Shown one piece after another: positions 1-7,927 of a stretch of 17,177 nt of DNA. Position 1 is the stretch's first letter. Every line of letters starts with the position of its first letter. Under the pieces are notes generated by a model. The model had not been told where the DNA came from. It ran no database searches and saw only the letters and a program-made list of their open reading frames with translations. A program made the translations under genes and the position numbers. The stretch spans positions 1-17,177 of the forward strand of contig JBEAPO010000002.1 in assembly GCA_041164425.1 (NCBI GenBank), read 5' to 3'. This DNA is from F1-20-MAGs119 sp041164425 (GTDB lineage: Bacteria > Actinomycetota > Acidimicrobiia > Acidimicrobiales > Ilumatobacteraceae).

Positions 1-191
1 AGGAACTGACTCTGCAATTCGTCGTCACGTACACGGGTGACGAGTTCAGAGACGCCGCGCGGATGATCGCCGACGGCACCGTTGATGTTCGTCCGATGAT
101 CACCGGACGCGTTGGCCTCGACGGCATCGCCGATGCGTTCACGCAACTCGCCACACCCGACAGACACACGAAGGTTCTCGTCGTTCCGTGA
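1..191 (+). CDS. Zinc-type (MDR) alcohol dehydrogenase, C-terminal end only
   Basis: The frame from base 3 gives 62 residues ending in TGA at 189-191; the gene begins outside the window. The visible tail has the usual end of medium-chain zinc-dependent dehydrogenases: a helix (FRDAARMIADGTVDVRPMI), the motif GRVGLDGIADAF and a final beta strand KVLVVP. Family knowledge: these enzymes oxidise alcohols or polyols with NAD(P)+, and the zinc ligands and Rossmann glycine motif lie upstream, so neither substrate nor cofactor can be judged here. The stop overlaps the GTG start of the beta-galactosidase gene by four bases (GTGA), so the two are almost certainly translated from one mRNA. That hints at a role in sugar or glycoside use, which is inference. 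A threonine- or sorbitol-dehydrogenase-like member is equally possible. Confidence 0.75.
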   Translation, partial: ELTLQFVVTYTGDEFRDAARMIADGTVDVRPMITGRVGLDGIADAFTQLATPDRHTKVLVVP

Positions 192-3064
192 CTTTGCCCG
201 ACATCGGCAAAGTACGTCCGTGGGCCGACCCTGCGGTGTTGTCGATCAATCGACTGCCGATGCACACCACTTTCACATCGCGAAAGCGGTCGCGCGTCTC
301 GTTGAACGGGGAGTGGGCAGTTCGGCGGTGGGCACACCCCGAACTCGTGCCGGCCGACGCGGTGGGAACGGTCGACGACTCGGCGTGGCAACGCATCCCG
401 GTGCCCGGAAACTGGACACTCTTCGACCTCGGTGACTTACCGCACTACACCAACGTCACGATGCCGTGGCCGGGTTTGCCGCCGGCACTGCCCGACGAAA
501 TACCCACCGTGGTGTATCGCCGTGCGTTCGATGCACCGAAGATCGAGGCGGGCGAAGCCGCGATCCTGCACGTTGGCGCAGCAGAGAGCGTGCACGCGGT
601 ATGGGTCAACGGGGTGTTCATCGGGTACGGCACCGACAGCCGTCTGCCCAGCGAGTACGACGTCACGGCAGCGCTGTGCAAGGGTCGCAACGAAATCGCG
701 ATCGTGGTGTGCAGGTATTCGGCACAGAGCCACGTCGAAGACCAGGACCAGTGGTGGATGGCGGGCTTGCATCGCGAAGTGTGGGTCGAAACACGCCCAC
801 TCGTGCACGTTGCAAACGTCCGGATCGGTGCAGCACTGAACGACGATGGTTCGGGTTTGCTCGAGGTCTGCACCACCGTCGGGCGAAACGACGGTGCCGC
901 GTTGTCGGACGGTTGGTCGGTGCGGGTCGTGTTGAGCCACGGCGACAAGGTCGTGAAAACGCTCGAGTCGGTGGTTGCGTCCGACGTGCGGCCCTACATC
1001 TTCACCGGACACGACGCGGTGGTGCGGGCGCGCGTGACACGAGTGAAGCCGTGGTCGGCGGAGACACCGCACCTCTATGACATCGAAGTCGAGCTTGTCG
1101 ACCCGCAGGGCCGTGTCGTGGACAGCGTTCCGGTACGCACGGGCTTCCGCCGCATCGAAATTCGCGAGGGGAACTTCCTCGTGAACGGCAAACGCGTGAT
1201 GATTCAGGGCGTCAACCGCCACGACCATCATCCCGAGCGCGGCAAGGCGGTGACGGTCGACGACATGCGTGCCGATGTGCTGGCGATGAAACGGCACAAC
1301 GTGAACGCCGTTCGCTGTTCGCACTACCCGAACGACCCGCGGTTCCTCGACGTGTGCGACGAGATCGGGCTGTACGTGGTGGACGAGGCGAACGTCGAGA
1401 GCCACGCGTGGAACACCAGTCTGTGCCATGACCCGCGGTATCGCGACACGATCATGTCGCGCGTGACTCGCATGGTCGAGCGCGACAGAAACCACTCGTG
1501 CATCGTGATGTGGTCGCTCGGCAACGAGTCGGGCTACGGCGACGTGCACGATGCCGCGGCAGCGTGGATTCGTTCGGCCGACCCGTCGCGCCACGTTCAC
1601 TACGAGCCGGCGATCTTCCACACGAACTGGTTCGACGGCGGTAAGGGCGCGACCGATGTCGTGTGTCCGATGTATGCGCCCATCGATGCCATCGTCTTCT
1701 ACGGAAAGTCACCGAAGCGTGATCGGCCGTTGATCATGTGCGAGTACAGCCATGCAATGGGGAACTCGAACGGTTCGCTCGCCGACTATTGGCGGGCCTT
1801 CGACGAGACGCCGGGTTTGCAGGGTGGGTTCGTGTGGGAATGGAAGGACCACGGGATCTCTCAAGAACTCGACGATGGCCGCAAGCGGTTCGCGTTCGGC
1901 GGCCAGTTCGGTGACGCGCCGAACGACGGCAACTTCGTTGCTGACGGTCTGATGCACAGCGACCTCACACCGCATCCGGCGATGCGCGAGCTTGCGTGGG
2001 TACATCGGCCCGTCGCCGTTTCACTTGTGGCACAGGGGGGAGTCAGGCGACTTCGTGTACGCAACCGCCAGTCGTTCCGCGATCTGCGGCATCTGCGTTG
2101 CACATGGGAACTCGTGGTCGACGGTCAGGTGCGGCGTCGCGGAACTCTGTCGACACCATCGGTGGCCGCTGGAGAGTCGGTGGTTGTTCCCGTTCCGACC
2201 TCGGTACCGGCGACCGGTGACGTGCGGCTGACGCTACGTTGGTTCCTGCGTCGCGATGAACCGTGGGCGTCGAATGGACACCTCGTTGCGTGGGACCAGG
2301 TCGTTCTCCGACGACCTTCTGTTGCAAAGACCAAGCGGCCGAAGCGGAGGGCTGTCGATACTCCGGTACCCGAATTGCTCGGTTCGATCGAACCGCAGGT
2401 GACGATTTGGCGCGCGGCGGTCGACAACGACGGCTTCAAGAACATGCCCGAGATCGTCGGTTTCGGCGGGTCGTTGCGCCGCTGGCAGTTGCAGGGCATC
2501 GACGCGCGCGATGCCGACTTGGTGAAGCACAAAACTGAACGCTTCGTGAACGCCGACGCGAGCGTTTCTTTCCGTCACGTCATCGACGTCCCCAAAGACC
2601 TCGACGATCTGCCGCGCGTGGGGGTCACTTTTCCCGTGCCGGCACGGTTCACGCGAGTGCGTTGGGTGGGCGAAGGACCGCACGAGTGCTATCCCGACCG
2701 CCGGTCGTCGGCAATGTACGGCACGTGGGAGGCCGATCCCGACGAGTTGCCGTACCTCGTGCCACAAGAGTTCGGTCTGCGTACGAATTGCACGCAGTTG
2801 GAACTCCTCGATCCACGTTCGGGTGAAGCATTGTGCATTCGAACCGAGTGTGACTCGTTCCAATTCTCTGCCACGTGGCACACGGCGGCCGATCTGTTCG
2901 AAGCACGTGACCGCACAGAACTGGTGCGTCGCGACCACTTGACGGTCCATCTCGATGCGGCGCACCGAGGGCTCGGCACCGCGAGTTGCGGCCCGGACAC
3001 GTTGCCGGTGTACCGCATCGCGCCCGGCCGTTACTTGTTGGAATATCGCCTGTTCACTCGGTGA
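188..3064 (+). CDS. lacZ: Beta-galactosidase, glycoside hydrolase family 2 (LacZ-like)
   Basis: 958 residues, close to the 1,023 of E. coli LacZ, so the gene is full length. Domain order: sugar-binding jelly roll (about 35-200), Ig-like domain (205-305), TIM barrel (305-600), second Ig-like domain (610-700) and the C-terminal Bgal_small_N beta-sandwich (735-955). In the barrel, VNRHDHHP, AVRCSHYPNDP and DEANVESHAW are classic LacZ motifs. The acid/base Glu is E447 (in WSLGNESGYG) and the nucleophile is E519 (in MCEYSHAMGNSNG). It cleaves terminal beta-galactosides by a retaining mechanism. I see no signal peptide, so it is probably cytosolic. The GTG start overlaps the upstream dehydrogenase stop (GTGA), and the early motif LSINRLP matches LacZ N-termini. 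The true substrate may not be lactose. No sugar transporter or LacI regulator is visible downstream. Confidence 0.93.
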   Translation: MTLPDIGKVRPWADPAVLSINRLPMHTTFTSRKRSRVSLNGEWAVRRWAHPELVPADAVGTVDDSAWQRIPVPGNWTLFDLGDLPHYTNVTMPWPGLPPALPDEIPTVVYRRAFDAPKIEAGEAAILHVGAAESVHAVWVNGVFIGYGTDSRLPSEYDVTAALCKGRNEIAIVVCRYSAQSHVEDQDQWWMAGLHREVWVETRPLVHVANVRIGAALNDDGSGLLEVCTTVGRNDGAALSDGWSVRVVLSHGDKVVKTLESVVASDVRPYIFTGHDAVVRARVTRVKPWSAETPHLYDIEVELVDPQGRVVDSVPVRTGFRRIEIREGNFLVNGKRVMIQGVNRHDHHPERGKAVTVDDMRADVLAMKRHNVNAVRCSHYPNDPRFLDVCDEIGLYVVDEANVESHAWNTSLCHDPRYRDTIMSRVTRMVERDRNHSCIVMWSLGNESGYGDVHDAAAAWIRSADPSRHVHYEPAIFHTNWFDGGKGATDVVCPMYAPIDAIVFYGKSPKRDRPLIMCEYSHAMGNSNGSLADYWRAFDETPGLQGGFVWEWKDHGISQELDDGRKRFAFGGQFGDAPNDGNFVADGLMHSDLTPHPAMRELAWVHRPVAVSLVAQGGVRRLRVRNRQSFRDLRHLRCTWELVVDGQVRRRGTLSTPSVAAGESVVVPVPTSVPATGDVRLTLRWFLRRDEPWASNGHLVAWDQVVLRRPSVAKTKRPKRRAVDTPVPELLGSIEPQVTIWRAAVDNDGFKNMPEIVGFGGSLRRWQLQGIDARDADLVKHKTERFVNADASVSFRHVIDVPKDLDDLPRVGVTFPVPARFTRVRWVGEGPHECYPDRRSSAMYGTWEADPDELPYLVPQEFGLRTNCTQLELLDPRSGEALCIRTECDSFQFSATWHTAADLFEARDRTELVRRDHLTVHLDAAHRGLGTASCGPDTLPVYRIAPGRYLLEYRLFTR

Positions 3065-3079
3065 TAACTTCGCCCCGCA

Positions 3080-4762
3080 ATGGGCACCAGGGAAGACGAC
3101 GTCATCGCACAACTCACGGGTCCGGGCGGATCCTTCGAAATTTCCACGGTCCCCGTTCACGGTGTTCCCCTGCGTGTGTTCGCCACCGCGCCGGCCTCAC
3201 TGCGCGACCTATGGCTGATCGGAGCGGCTCGCGGCGACGTTCCCTACCTCATCTACGGCGACGACGTCATCACCTTCGGTCGGGCGCACGAGATGGTTCG
3301 TTCATTGGCGCGCTGGTTGACCGACCACGGCGTGCACCAAGGCGACCGCGTCGCCATCGGCATGCGCAATTACCCCGAGTGGGCAATCGCCTACTGGGCC
3401 ATTCAATGCGTCGGTGGCATCAGCGTGAGTCTCAACGCATGGTGGATCGCCGAGGAGCTCAGGTATGCGCTGTCCGATTCGGGCACCACCGTTGTCATCG
3501 TCGACGGTGAACGACTCGATCGACTGAGCGACGACCTCTTGCGTGACGTCGGTGTACGTCACGCCGTCGTCGTGCGTGGCGACGCGCGACCGGGTGTCAC
3601 CCCGTGGGCTGACACGATCGCCGATGCGAATGCCAACCTGCCCGATGTCGATATCGCCCCCGACGATGACGCAACGATTCTCTACACCTCGGGTACGACC
3701 GGGTTTCCGAAAGGTGCCGTGGGTAGCAACCGCAACCACGTGACCAACGTGTGGAACGGCCTCTTCCGTGCCGCACAGAACGCCGCGCTTGCCGACCCGA
3801 ATGCGCCGAAGCCCGCGGTGCGGCGCCAGCCCACCGCGTTGTGGACGTTTCCTTTCTTCCACATCGCAGGCGTCACGGGCGTCAGCGTCGCGCCGGCTAC
3901 CGGCGGAGCTCTCGTCACGCAATACAAGTGGGACCCCGCCGAAGCATTGCGTCTCATCGAGAAGCACAAGATCACGCAGATCTCGGGAGTGCCCGCCGTC
4001 ATTCGTTCGTTGCTCGAGCACCCCGCCTACGACAAGCACGATCTGTCGAGCCTGTCGACGATCTCGCAGGGTGGGTCACCCGTGCCACCCGATTCGATCG
4101 CGCGTATCCAAAGCGATTTCTCCGGCAAGGTCAGCCCGACCAACGGTTACGGCCTCACGGAAACCACGTCGGCCGTCGTGGGCAACGCTGGCAAGGCCTA
4201 TTTCGGAAAGAAGGATTCGGTCGGACAGCCGATGATCGGCACCGATATTCGCATCGTCGACGAAAAAGGCGACGATCTGCCAACGGGTGTCATCGGCGAG
4301 GTGTGGATCCAGAGCCCGATGAACGTGCGCGGCTATTGGAACAAACCCGAGGCAACGGAAAAGTCGTTCACCGACGGGTGGTTCCACTCGGGTGACGCGG
4401 GCTACGTCGACGAGGATGGGTTCCTGTTTGTCGTCGATCGCATCAAGGACATGGTGATCCGCGGGGGAGAGAACGTGTACTGCGCCGAGGTCGAGGCCGC
4501 GGTGTTCGAACACGAATCGGTTGCCGACTGTGCCGTGTTCGGTGTCCCGCACCCCACCCTCATGGAAGAAGTCGCGCTCGTCGTCGTGCCGAAGGACGGC
4601 CACGGCGCACAGTCCACCGAGTCACTCTTCGCGCACCTAAAGACGCGCCTCTCGGCATTCAAGGTTCCCGCCCATGTGTTCTGGACGAACGACCCGTTGC
4701 CTCGCAACGCAACCGGCAAGGTGTTGAAAAAAGACCTCCGCGAGACGTACGCCTCGTCGTAA
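3080..4762 (+). CDS. AMP-binding acyl-CoA synthetase (fatty-acid--CoA ligase, FadD-like)
   Basis: 560 residues, a normal length for the ANL superfamily. It activates a carboxylic acid with ATP to an acyl-adenylate and then to the acyl-CoA. Visible motifs in order: the P-loop YTSGTTGFPKG (202-212), the A5 motif GYGLTET (356-362), the WFHSGD motif, the hinge region with D453 in VVDRIKDMVIRGGEN, and the catalytic lysine K547 in PRNATGKVLKKDL. All key residues are present, so the enzyme should be active. Chain length cannot be read from the sequence; medium or long fatty acids are the likely class, but aryl acids cannot be excluded. The ATG start lies 15 bp after the beta-galactosidase stop. A TANNNT box (TAACTT, 3065-3070) ends 9 nt before it, so it may have its own promoter. 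It may work with the beta-oxidation-type dehydrogenase at 7928. Confidence 0.9.
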   Translation: MGTREDDVIAQLTGPGGSFEISTVPVHGVPLRVFATAPASLRDLWLIGAARGDVPYLIYGDDVITFGRAHEMVRSLARWLTDHGVHQGDRVAIGMRNYPEWAIAYWAIQCVGGISVSLNAWWIAEELRYALSDSGTTVVIVDGERLDRLSDDLLRDVGVRHAVVVRGDARPGVTPWADTIADANANLPDVDIAPDDDATILYTSGTTGFPKGAVGSNRNHVTNVWNGLFRAAQNAALADPNAPKPAVRRQPTALWTFPFFHIAGVTGVSVAPATGGALVTQYKWDPAEALRLIEKHKITQISGVPAVIRSLLEHPAYDKHDLSSLSTISQGGSPVPPDSIARIQSDFSGKVSPTNGYGLTETTSAVVGNAGKAYFGKKDSVGQPMIGTDIRIVDEKGDDLPTGVIGEVWIQSPMNVRGYWNKPEATEKSFTDGWFHSGDAGYVDEDGFLFVVDRIKDMVIRGGENVYCAEVEAAVFEHESVADCAVFGVPHPTLMEEVALVVVPKDGHGAQSTESLFAHLKTRLSAFKVPAHVFWTNDPLPRNATGKVLKKDLRETYASS

Positions 4763-4801
4763 GTCTCACAAAGCATTACGCCAGCTTGGGACGCCGCAAA
4801 G

Positions 4802-4807
4802 TAGCCT
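4802..4807 (+). promoter_or_regulatory. Candidate -10 box (TAGCCT) of engB
   Basis: TAGCCT fits the actinobacterial TANNNT -10 pattern and ends 7 nt before the GTG start of engB, so transcription would begin at or next to the start codon. No Shine-Dalgarno sequence is visible in the 52-bp gap after the ligase gene, which agrees with a leaderless message. The match is short, so this is tentative. Confidence 0.35.
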
Positions 4808-4814
4808 CGGCGCC

Positions 4815-5405
4815 GTGTCCGCACCGCTTCGTCTCACTTTCGTGAAGTCGGTGACCAACCACCACGACCTGCCACATTTGGCTGCCGAGGTGGCCGTGGT
4901 GGGCCGATCGAACGTGGGGAAATCGTCGCTCATCAATGCGCTGGCCAACCACAAGAACTTGGCAAAAGTTTCCAAAACCCCCGGCCGCACACAGCTCGTG
5001 AATCTCTTCTCGTTGCCCGACGGAGGTGGCGTTGTCGACCTGCCGGGCTATGGCTACGCGGCGGTGCCGGGCAAGATCCGCGCCGGCTGGGGAAAGATGA
5101 TCGAGTCGTACCTCATCGAACGCGAGAGCCTCGTCGAGGTGTTGGTGTTGGTCGACGGGGAAGTGGGACCGACGAAGTTGGATGTGCAGATGATCGAGTA
5201 CCTGCACGCGAACGACGTGCCGATGCAGATCGTCGCGACCAAGCACGACAAGGTGAAGTCGTCGAAGCGCGAGACGCGCAAGCGTGACCTCGCGGCGGGT
5301 TGTGGTGTCGCGCAGCGCGACGTGATGTGGGTCAGCGCCGACTCGGGGGTTGGCATTGATTCACTTCGCGGCCACATTCTCGGCGTGCTCAGCGAAGCAG
5401 CCTGA
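4815..5405 (+). CDS. engB: Ribosome biogenesis GTP-binding protein EngB (YihA/YsxC)
   Basis: 196 residues, typical of EngB. This TRAFAC-class GTPase helps late assembly of the large ribosomal subunit in the cytosol and is usually essential. The G motifs are intact: G1 GRSNVGKS (30-37), the switch I family signature TPGRTQLVNLF, G3 DLPGYGYA (from D75), G4 TKHD (142-145) and a G5-like SA near WVSADSG. The GTG at 4815 places the first strand (LRLTFVKS) at the expected distance from G1. It is followed after 6 bp by the EamA transporter gene, so the two may share a transcript although their functions are unrelated. A housekeeping gene here suggests a chromosomal location rather than a plasmid. Confidence 0.95.
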   Translation: MSAPLRLTFVKSVTNHHDLPHLAAEVAVVGRSNVGKSSLINALANHKNLAKVSKTPGRTQLVNLFSLPDGGGVVDLPGYGYAAVPGKIRAGWGKMIESYLIERESLVEVLVLVDGEVGPTKLDVQMIEYLHANDVPMQIVATKHDKVKSSKRETRKRDLAAGCGVAQRDVMWVSADSGVGIDSLRGHILGVLSEAA

Positions 5406-5411
5406 TCCGTC

Positions 5412-6320
5412 ATGACCGACAAGCGTTCCGGAATCGCGTGGATACTCGTGTCCGCGTTGGCGTACTCGCTCTTCACCGTGATGTCAAAGCGTTTGCTCGA
5501 CGAAATCGGCCCGACCGACGTTCTCTTCTGGCGGTTTGTGATCGCCACTCCGGTCATCTGGGCCGTGGTGCTGCTTCGTGCGCGTGCTCGTCGCGGGCCG
5601 AGTCCACTGCACGTCGAGTGGCGTCCGCGATTCGCGATGGGCCTGCTGTTCGGGCTGTTGGCGTGGTTCGCCTTCGTCGGCGTTGACAAACTGCCGGGTG
5701 ACCTCTACGTCATCATCATCTACACGTATCCGGCGATGGTTGCGCTGGGTGCCCGGTTGTTGGGCAAGCCCGCGACGCGTCAATTGTGGACCGCACTCGG
5801 CATCATCACGGTTGGCATCGCGTTCACCGTGCCCGAGATTTTCGACGGTTCGCAGGATGCTGCGCTGTTCGGTTTCGTCCTCACGCTTTTCAACGCCGCG
5901 CTCTACGCGGGTTACATCCTCTACAGCGAACGCATCGTCAACGACACGAAGGGTCATCATCTGGCGGGCGACAGTTTCGTTGCGGCTGCGTGGGGAATGG
6001 TCGGCTCGCTCGTAGTCGCGACGGTCGTTGCGCTGGCGTCGGGTGGAGTGGAGGTTCCCGACACGGGTCTCGCCATCGCCTGCATGTTCGGCCTCGGCAT
6101 CATCAGCACCGTGGTGTCGCAGACGGCGTTCTTCCTCGGCGTCTCGAAGTTGGGCCCCGCTCCCGCGGCTTTGGTTGCTGCCAGCGAGCCGGTGATGGCA
6201 CTGACGTGGCTGGTGTTGTTGCTCGATGAGTCGATGCGCGCGATTCAGGTGGTGGGTGCGTTACTCGTCATCGCAGGCGTGGTGTGGTCGCAACGGGTGC
6301 GACCCGAGCAAGCCGCGTAG
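5412..6320 (+). CDS. EamA-family (DMT superfamily) transporter
   Basis: 302 residues and strongly hydrophobic, with about ten predicted membrane helices in two EamA repeats. The first repeat starts with GIAWILVSALAYSLFTVMSK. The second starts near the helix after FDGSQDAALFG and ends with LLVIAGVVWSQR followed by a short cytosolic tail. Loop motifs such as WRFVIATPVIW and ASEPVMALTWLVLLLDE are characteristic of the family: the glutamate-proline pair and a final helix predicted to pack at the translocation pathway. Family members export or import amino acids, nucleosides or other small metabolites; the substrate here is unknown. The ATG is 6 bp after the engB stop. The last 53 bp overlap the 3' end of the convergent MFS gene, and both frames look genuine there. 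Confidence 0.88.
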   Translation: MTDKRSGIAWILVSALAYSLFTVMSKRLLDEIGPTDVLFWRFVIATPVIWAVVLLRARARRGPSPLHVEWRPRFAMGLLFGLLAWFAFVGVDKLPGDLYVIIIYTYPAMVALGARLLGKPATRQLWTALGIITVGIAFTVPEIFDGSQDAALFGFVLTLFNAALYAGYILYSERIVNDTKGHHLAGDSFVAAAWGMVGSLVVATVVALASGGVEVPDTGLAIACMFGLGIISTVVSQTAFFLGVSKLGPAPAALVAASEPVMALTWLVLLLDESMRAIQVVGALLVIAGVVWSQRVRPEQAA

Positions 6321-7545
6321 TCGTCATCTGTGAACAGCCGAACGCGGCGAGAAGGCACGCGGCACCGGCGATCATGAACGACGTCGCGTAACTACCCGTC
6401 GCATCGCGCAACAGGCCGGCACCCCACGCAGCAATTGCCGCACCGACCTGGTGGCCGGCGAAAACCCAGCCGTACACCAGCGGACCGCGATCGTTGCCGA
6501 ATCGCCGCACGCAGAGTGCAACAGTGGGCGGCACGGTTGCCACCCAGTCGAGTCCGTAGAACACCATGAAACCGGCAAGGCCGAAGCCGCCGTTCGCGAG
6601 CGCAGGGTCGAGAACGAGCAGGCTGACACCGCGAAACGCGTAGTACGCGAGAAGCAGTCGCGCGGGGTCGAAGCGGTCGGTGAGTACGCCCGACGCGATG
6701 GTTCCGATCACATCGAAACCGCCGATGAGTGCGAGATAGCCAGCAGCCGTTGCGGCCGTGAATGCGTGGTCGTGGGCAGCAGAGAGAAAATGCGTCTGGA
6801 TCAAACCGTTCGTCGACAGGCCGCACACCATGAACGACCCCCACAACAGCCAGAAGATCTGGTCTTTGCGGGCGGCATTCAACGCAGAGAACGCCGATCT
6901 GATCGGGTTCTTCATCGCTTCGGGTGGCTGATAATCGGCCGGTGCTCCGTAGGGGCCCAGGTTCATGTCGGCCGGCGAGTTGCGCAGGAACAGCCCGACG
7001 ACGGGAATGACTGCGGCGGCGCTGATGGCGATGACTACACCGACCGTTCGCCATCCGTGTGCTTCGGCGATACGCGTGAGAACGGGAAGAAACACCAACT
7101 GTCCACTCGCCGTTGCGGCGGTGAGAGCGCCCGTCACCAGGCCACGACGTGCGACGAACCAGCGGGTTGCAACTGTCGATGCGAAGACGGTGGCCATGAA
7201 GCCCGAGCCGCTGCCGACGACAATGCCCCACAGAACGTGCAGGTGCCACGGCGCCGACATTTGCGTCGTGAGGAGAGCACCGAGCGAAATCGTCGCGAGA
7301 GCGGTCAGCGTCACCCGACGCAGTCCGTAGCGCATCTGCAGCGCGGCCGCGAACGGTCCCATCAGACCGAAGAGCAAGACATTGACGCTGACCGCACTGC
7401 CGATGACCGATCGGTTCCAACCGAATTCGTCGCGCAGTGGATCGACGAGGATGCCGGGTGTGCTGCGGAAGCCGGCGGCCCCGAGCAGAGTCAGGAACGC
7501 GGTGGCGAACACCACCCATGCGTAGTGGGGCCTGTGTCGGGTCAA
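6268..7545 (-). CDS. Major facilitator superfamily transporter (MCT/OFA-like)
   Basis: 425 residues with about twelve hydrophobic segments. The N-terminus (PHYAWVVFATAFLTLL, then GILVDPLRDEFGW) and ARRGLVTGALTAATASGQLV resemble the monocarboxylate/oxalate-formate branch of the MFS. Basic loop motifs MRYGLRR and DRFDPARL correspond to motif A after TM2 and TM8. The substrate is unknown; carboxylates or drugs are family possibilities. I chose the TTG at 7545 because its TTGA overlaps the stop of the upstream TetR-like gene by four bases, the same coupling seen elsewhere in the window, and because it leaves a short RHRPHYAW lead-in to TM1. A GTG at 7575 would add ten residues. Gene order implies TetR-controlled export or uptake, but the regulator is abnormally short. 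The 3' end overlaps the EamA gene by 53 bp. Confidence 0.88.
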   Translation of the reverse strand: MTRHRPHYAWVVFATAFLTLLGAAGFRSTPGILVDPLRDEFGWNRSVIGSAVSVNVLLFGLMGPFAAALQMRYGLRRVTLTALATISLGALLTTQMSAPWHLHVLWGIVVGSGSGFMATVFASTVATRWFVARRGLVTGALTAATASGQLVFLPVLTRIAEAHGWRTVGVVIAISAAAVIPVVGLFLRNSPADMNLGPYGAPADYQPPEAMKNPIRSAFSALNAARKDQIFWLLWGSFMVCGLSTNGLIQTHFLSAAHDHAFTAATAAGYLALIGGFDVIGTIASGVLTDRFDPARLLLAYYAFRGVSLLVLDPALANGGFGLAGFMVFYGLDWVATVPPTVALCVRRFGNDRGPLVYGWVFAGHQVGAAIAAWGAGLLRDATGSYATSFMIAGAACLLAAFGCSQMTTTRLARVAPVATTPRLR

Positions 7546-7850
7546 TTGCGGTACGACTTCACGGTGGCCTCGCACGCATCGCGCGTCACATCGACCACGT
7601 CAACAATCTTCGCGCACGGTGATTTGCCCGTCGGGTTGTGGGCCTCGAGTGCCCCGCTGAGCATTCGGTCGACCATCGCTTCGACGAGGCTGTCCTTGTT
7701 GGGGAAGTGTCTGTAGAGCGCCGTGGCATCGACGCTGAGTTCGGCTCCGAGAGCCCGCATCGACAACGCGGCGAGGCCGTGGGCGTCGACGTGTTTCATC
7801 GCCGCGACGATGAAATCTTCGGGACCGAGCGTCCCCTTTCGACCTGCCAC
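7542..7850 (-). CDS. Short TetR-type regulator (DNA-binding domain without ligand domain)
   Basis: 102 residues, about half the usual 190-220 of TetR proteins. The N-terminal half is a normal TetR helix-turn-helix: helix 1 FIVAAMKHVDAHG, then LSMRALGAELSVDATALYRHFPNKDSLVEAMVDRML. The following stretch (DVTRDACEATVKSYRN) looks like the first part of a C-terminal domain, then a TGA ends it. The downstream bases in this frame do not encode a TetR continuation; they encode the N-terminus of the MFS protein in another frame. So the ligand-binding and dimerisation domain is missing, not merely frameshifted. The GTG start at 7850 is supported by a TANNNT box (TAGACT) ending 6 nt upstream, a leaderless-type layout. 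It may be a decayed regulator or a functional minimal repressor. It diverges from the acyl-CoA dehydrogenase gene. Confidence 0.75.
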   Translation of the reverse strand: MAGRKGTLGPEDFIVAAMKHVDAHGLAALSMRALGAELSVDATALYRHFPNKDSLVEAMVDRMLSGALEAHNPTGKSPCAKIVDVVDVTRDACEATVKSYRN

Positions 7851-7856
7851 ATAGAC

Positions 7857-7882
7857 AGTCTAGGGAGGCCCCGAACTAGTCT
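7857..7882. promoter_or_regulatory. Imperfect inverted repeat formed by two divergent -10 boxes
   Basis: AGTCTAG (7857-7863) and CTAGTCT (7876-7882) form an inverted repeat with a 12-bp spacer and 6 of 7 positions paired. The left arm read leftward contains TAGACT, ending 6 nt before the TetR GTG. The right arm contains TAGTCT, placing a transcription start near 7889 for the acyl-CoA dehydrogenase. So the arms coincide with the -10 boxes of back-to-back promoters. It could be the TetR-type operator, or the symmetry may simply follow from two similar -10 boxes. Confidence 0.5.
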
Positions 7883-7916
7883 CTCGGGGGTGCGCGTCGC
7901 GTGGCGCCAGTCGAAC

Positions 7917-7925
7917 AGGGGGAAG
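7917..7925 (+). promoter_or_regulatory. Ribosome binding site deciding the acyl-CoA dehydrogenase start
   Basis: AGGGGGAAG lies 2 nt before the ATG at 7928, giving a usable Shine-Dalgarno spacing from its GG core. The in-frame GTG at 7901 lacks such a site, so the ATG is preferred. Confidence 0.65.
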
Positions 7926-7927
7926 AC

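Noticed and set aside
437..1621. 394-codon minus-strand frame opposite the beta-galactosidase
   Set aside because: It is antisense to the conserved LacZ catalytic core, has low-complexity His/Arg/Val-rich composition and no recognisable motif, as expected of GC-rich shadow frames.
4684..4706. TTGC...GCAA-like sequence in the acyl-CoA ligase gene as another MarR site
   Set aside because: The spacing is 3 or 8 bases instead of 4, and it lies inside coding sequence for the conserved PRNATGK motif.
6451..7716. 421-codon plus-strand frame opposite the MFS and TetR genes
   Set aside because: The translation is rich in Glu, Arg and Cys with no domain, while the opposite strand encodes a clear twelve-helix transporter.
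7901..7927. GTG at 7901 as the start of the acyl-CoA dehydrogenase
   Set aside because: It has no ribosome site, while the ATG at 7928 follows AGGGGGAAG; the added nine residues would also be encoded in what looks like the mRNA leader.
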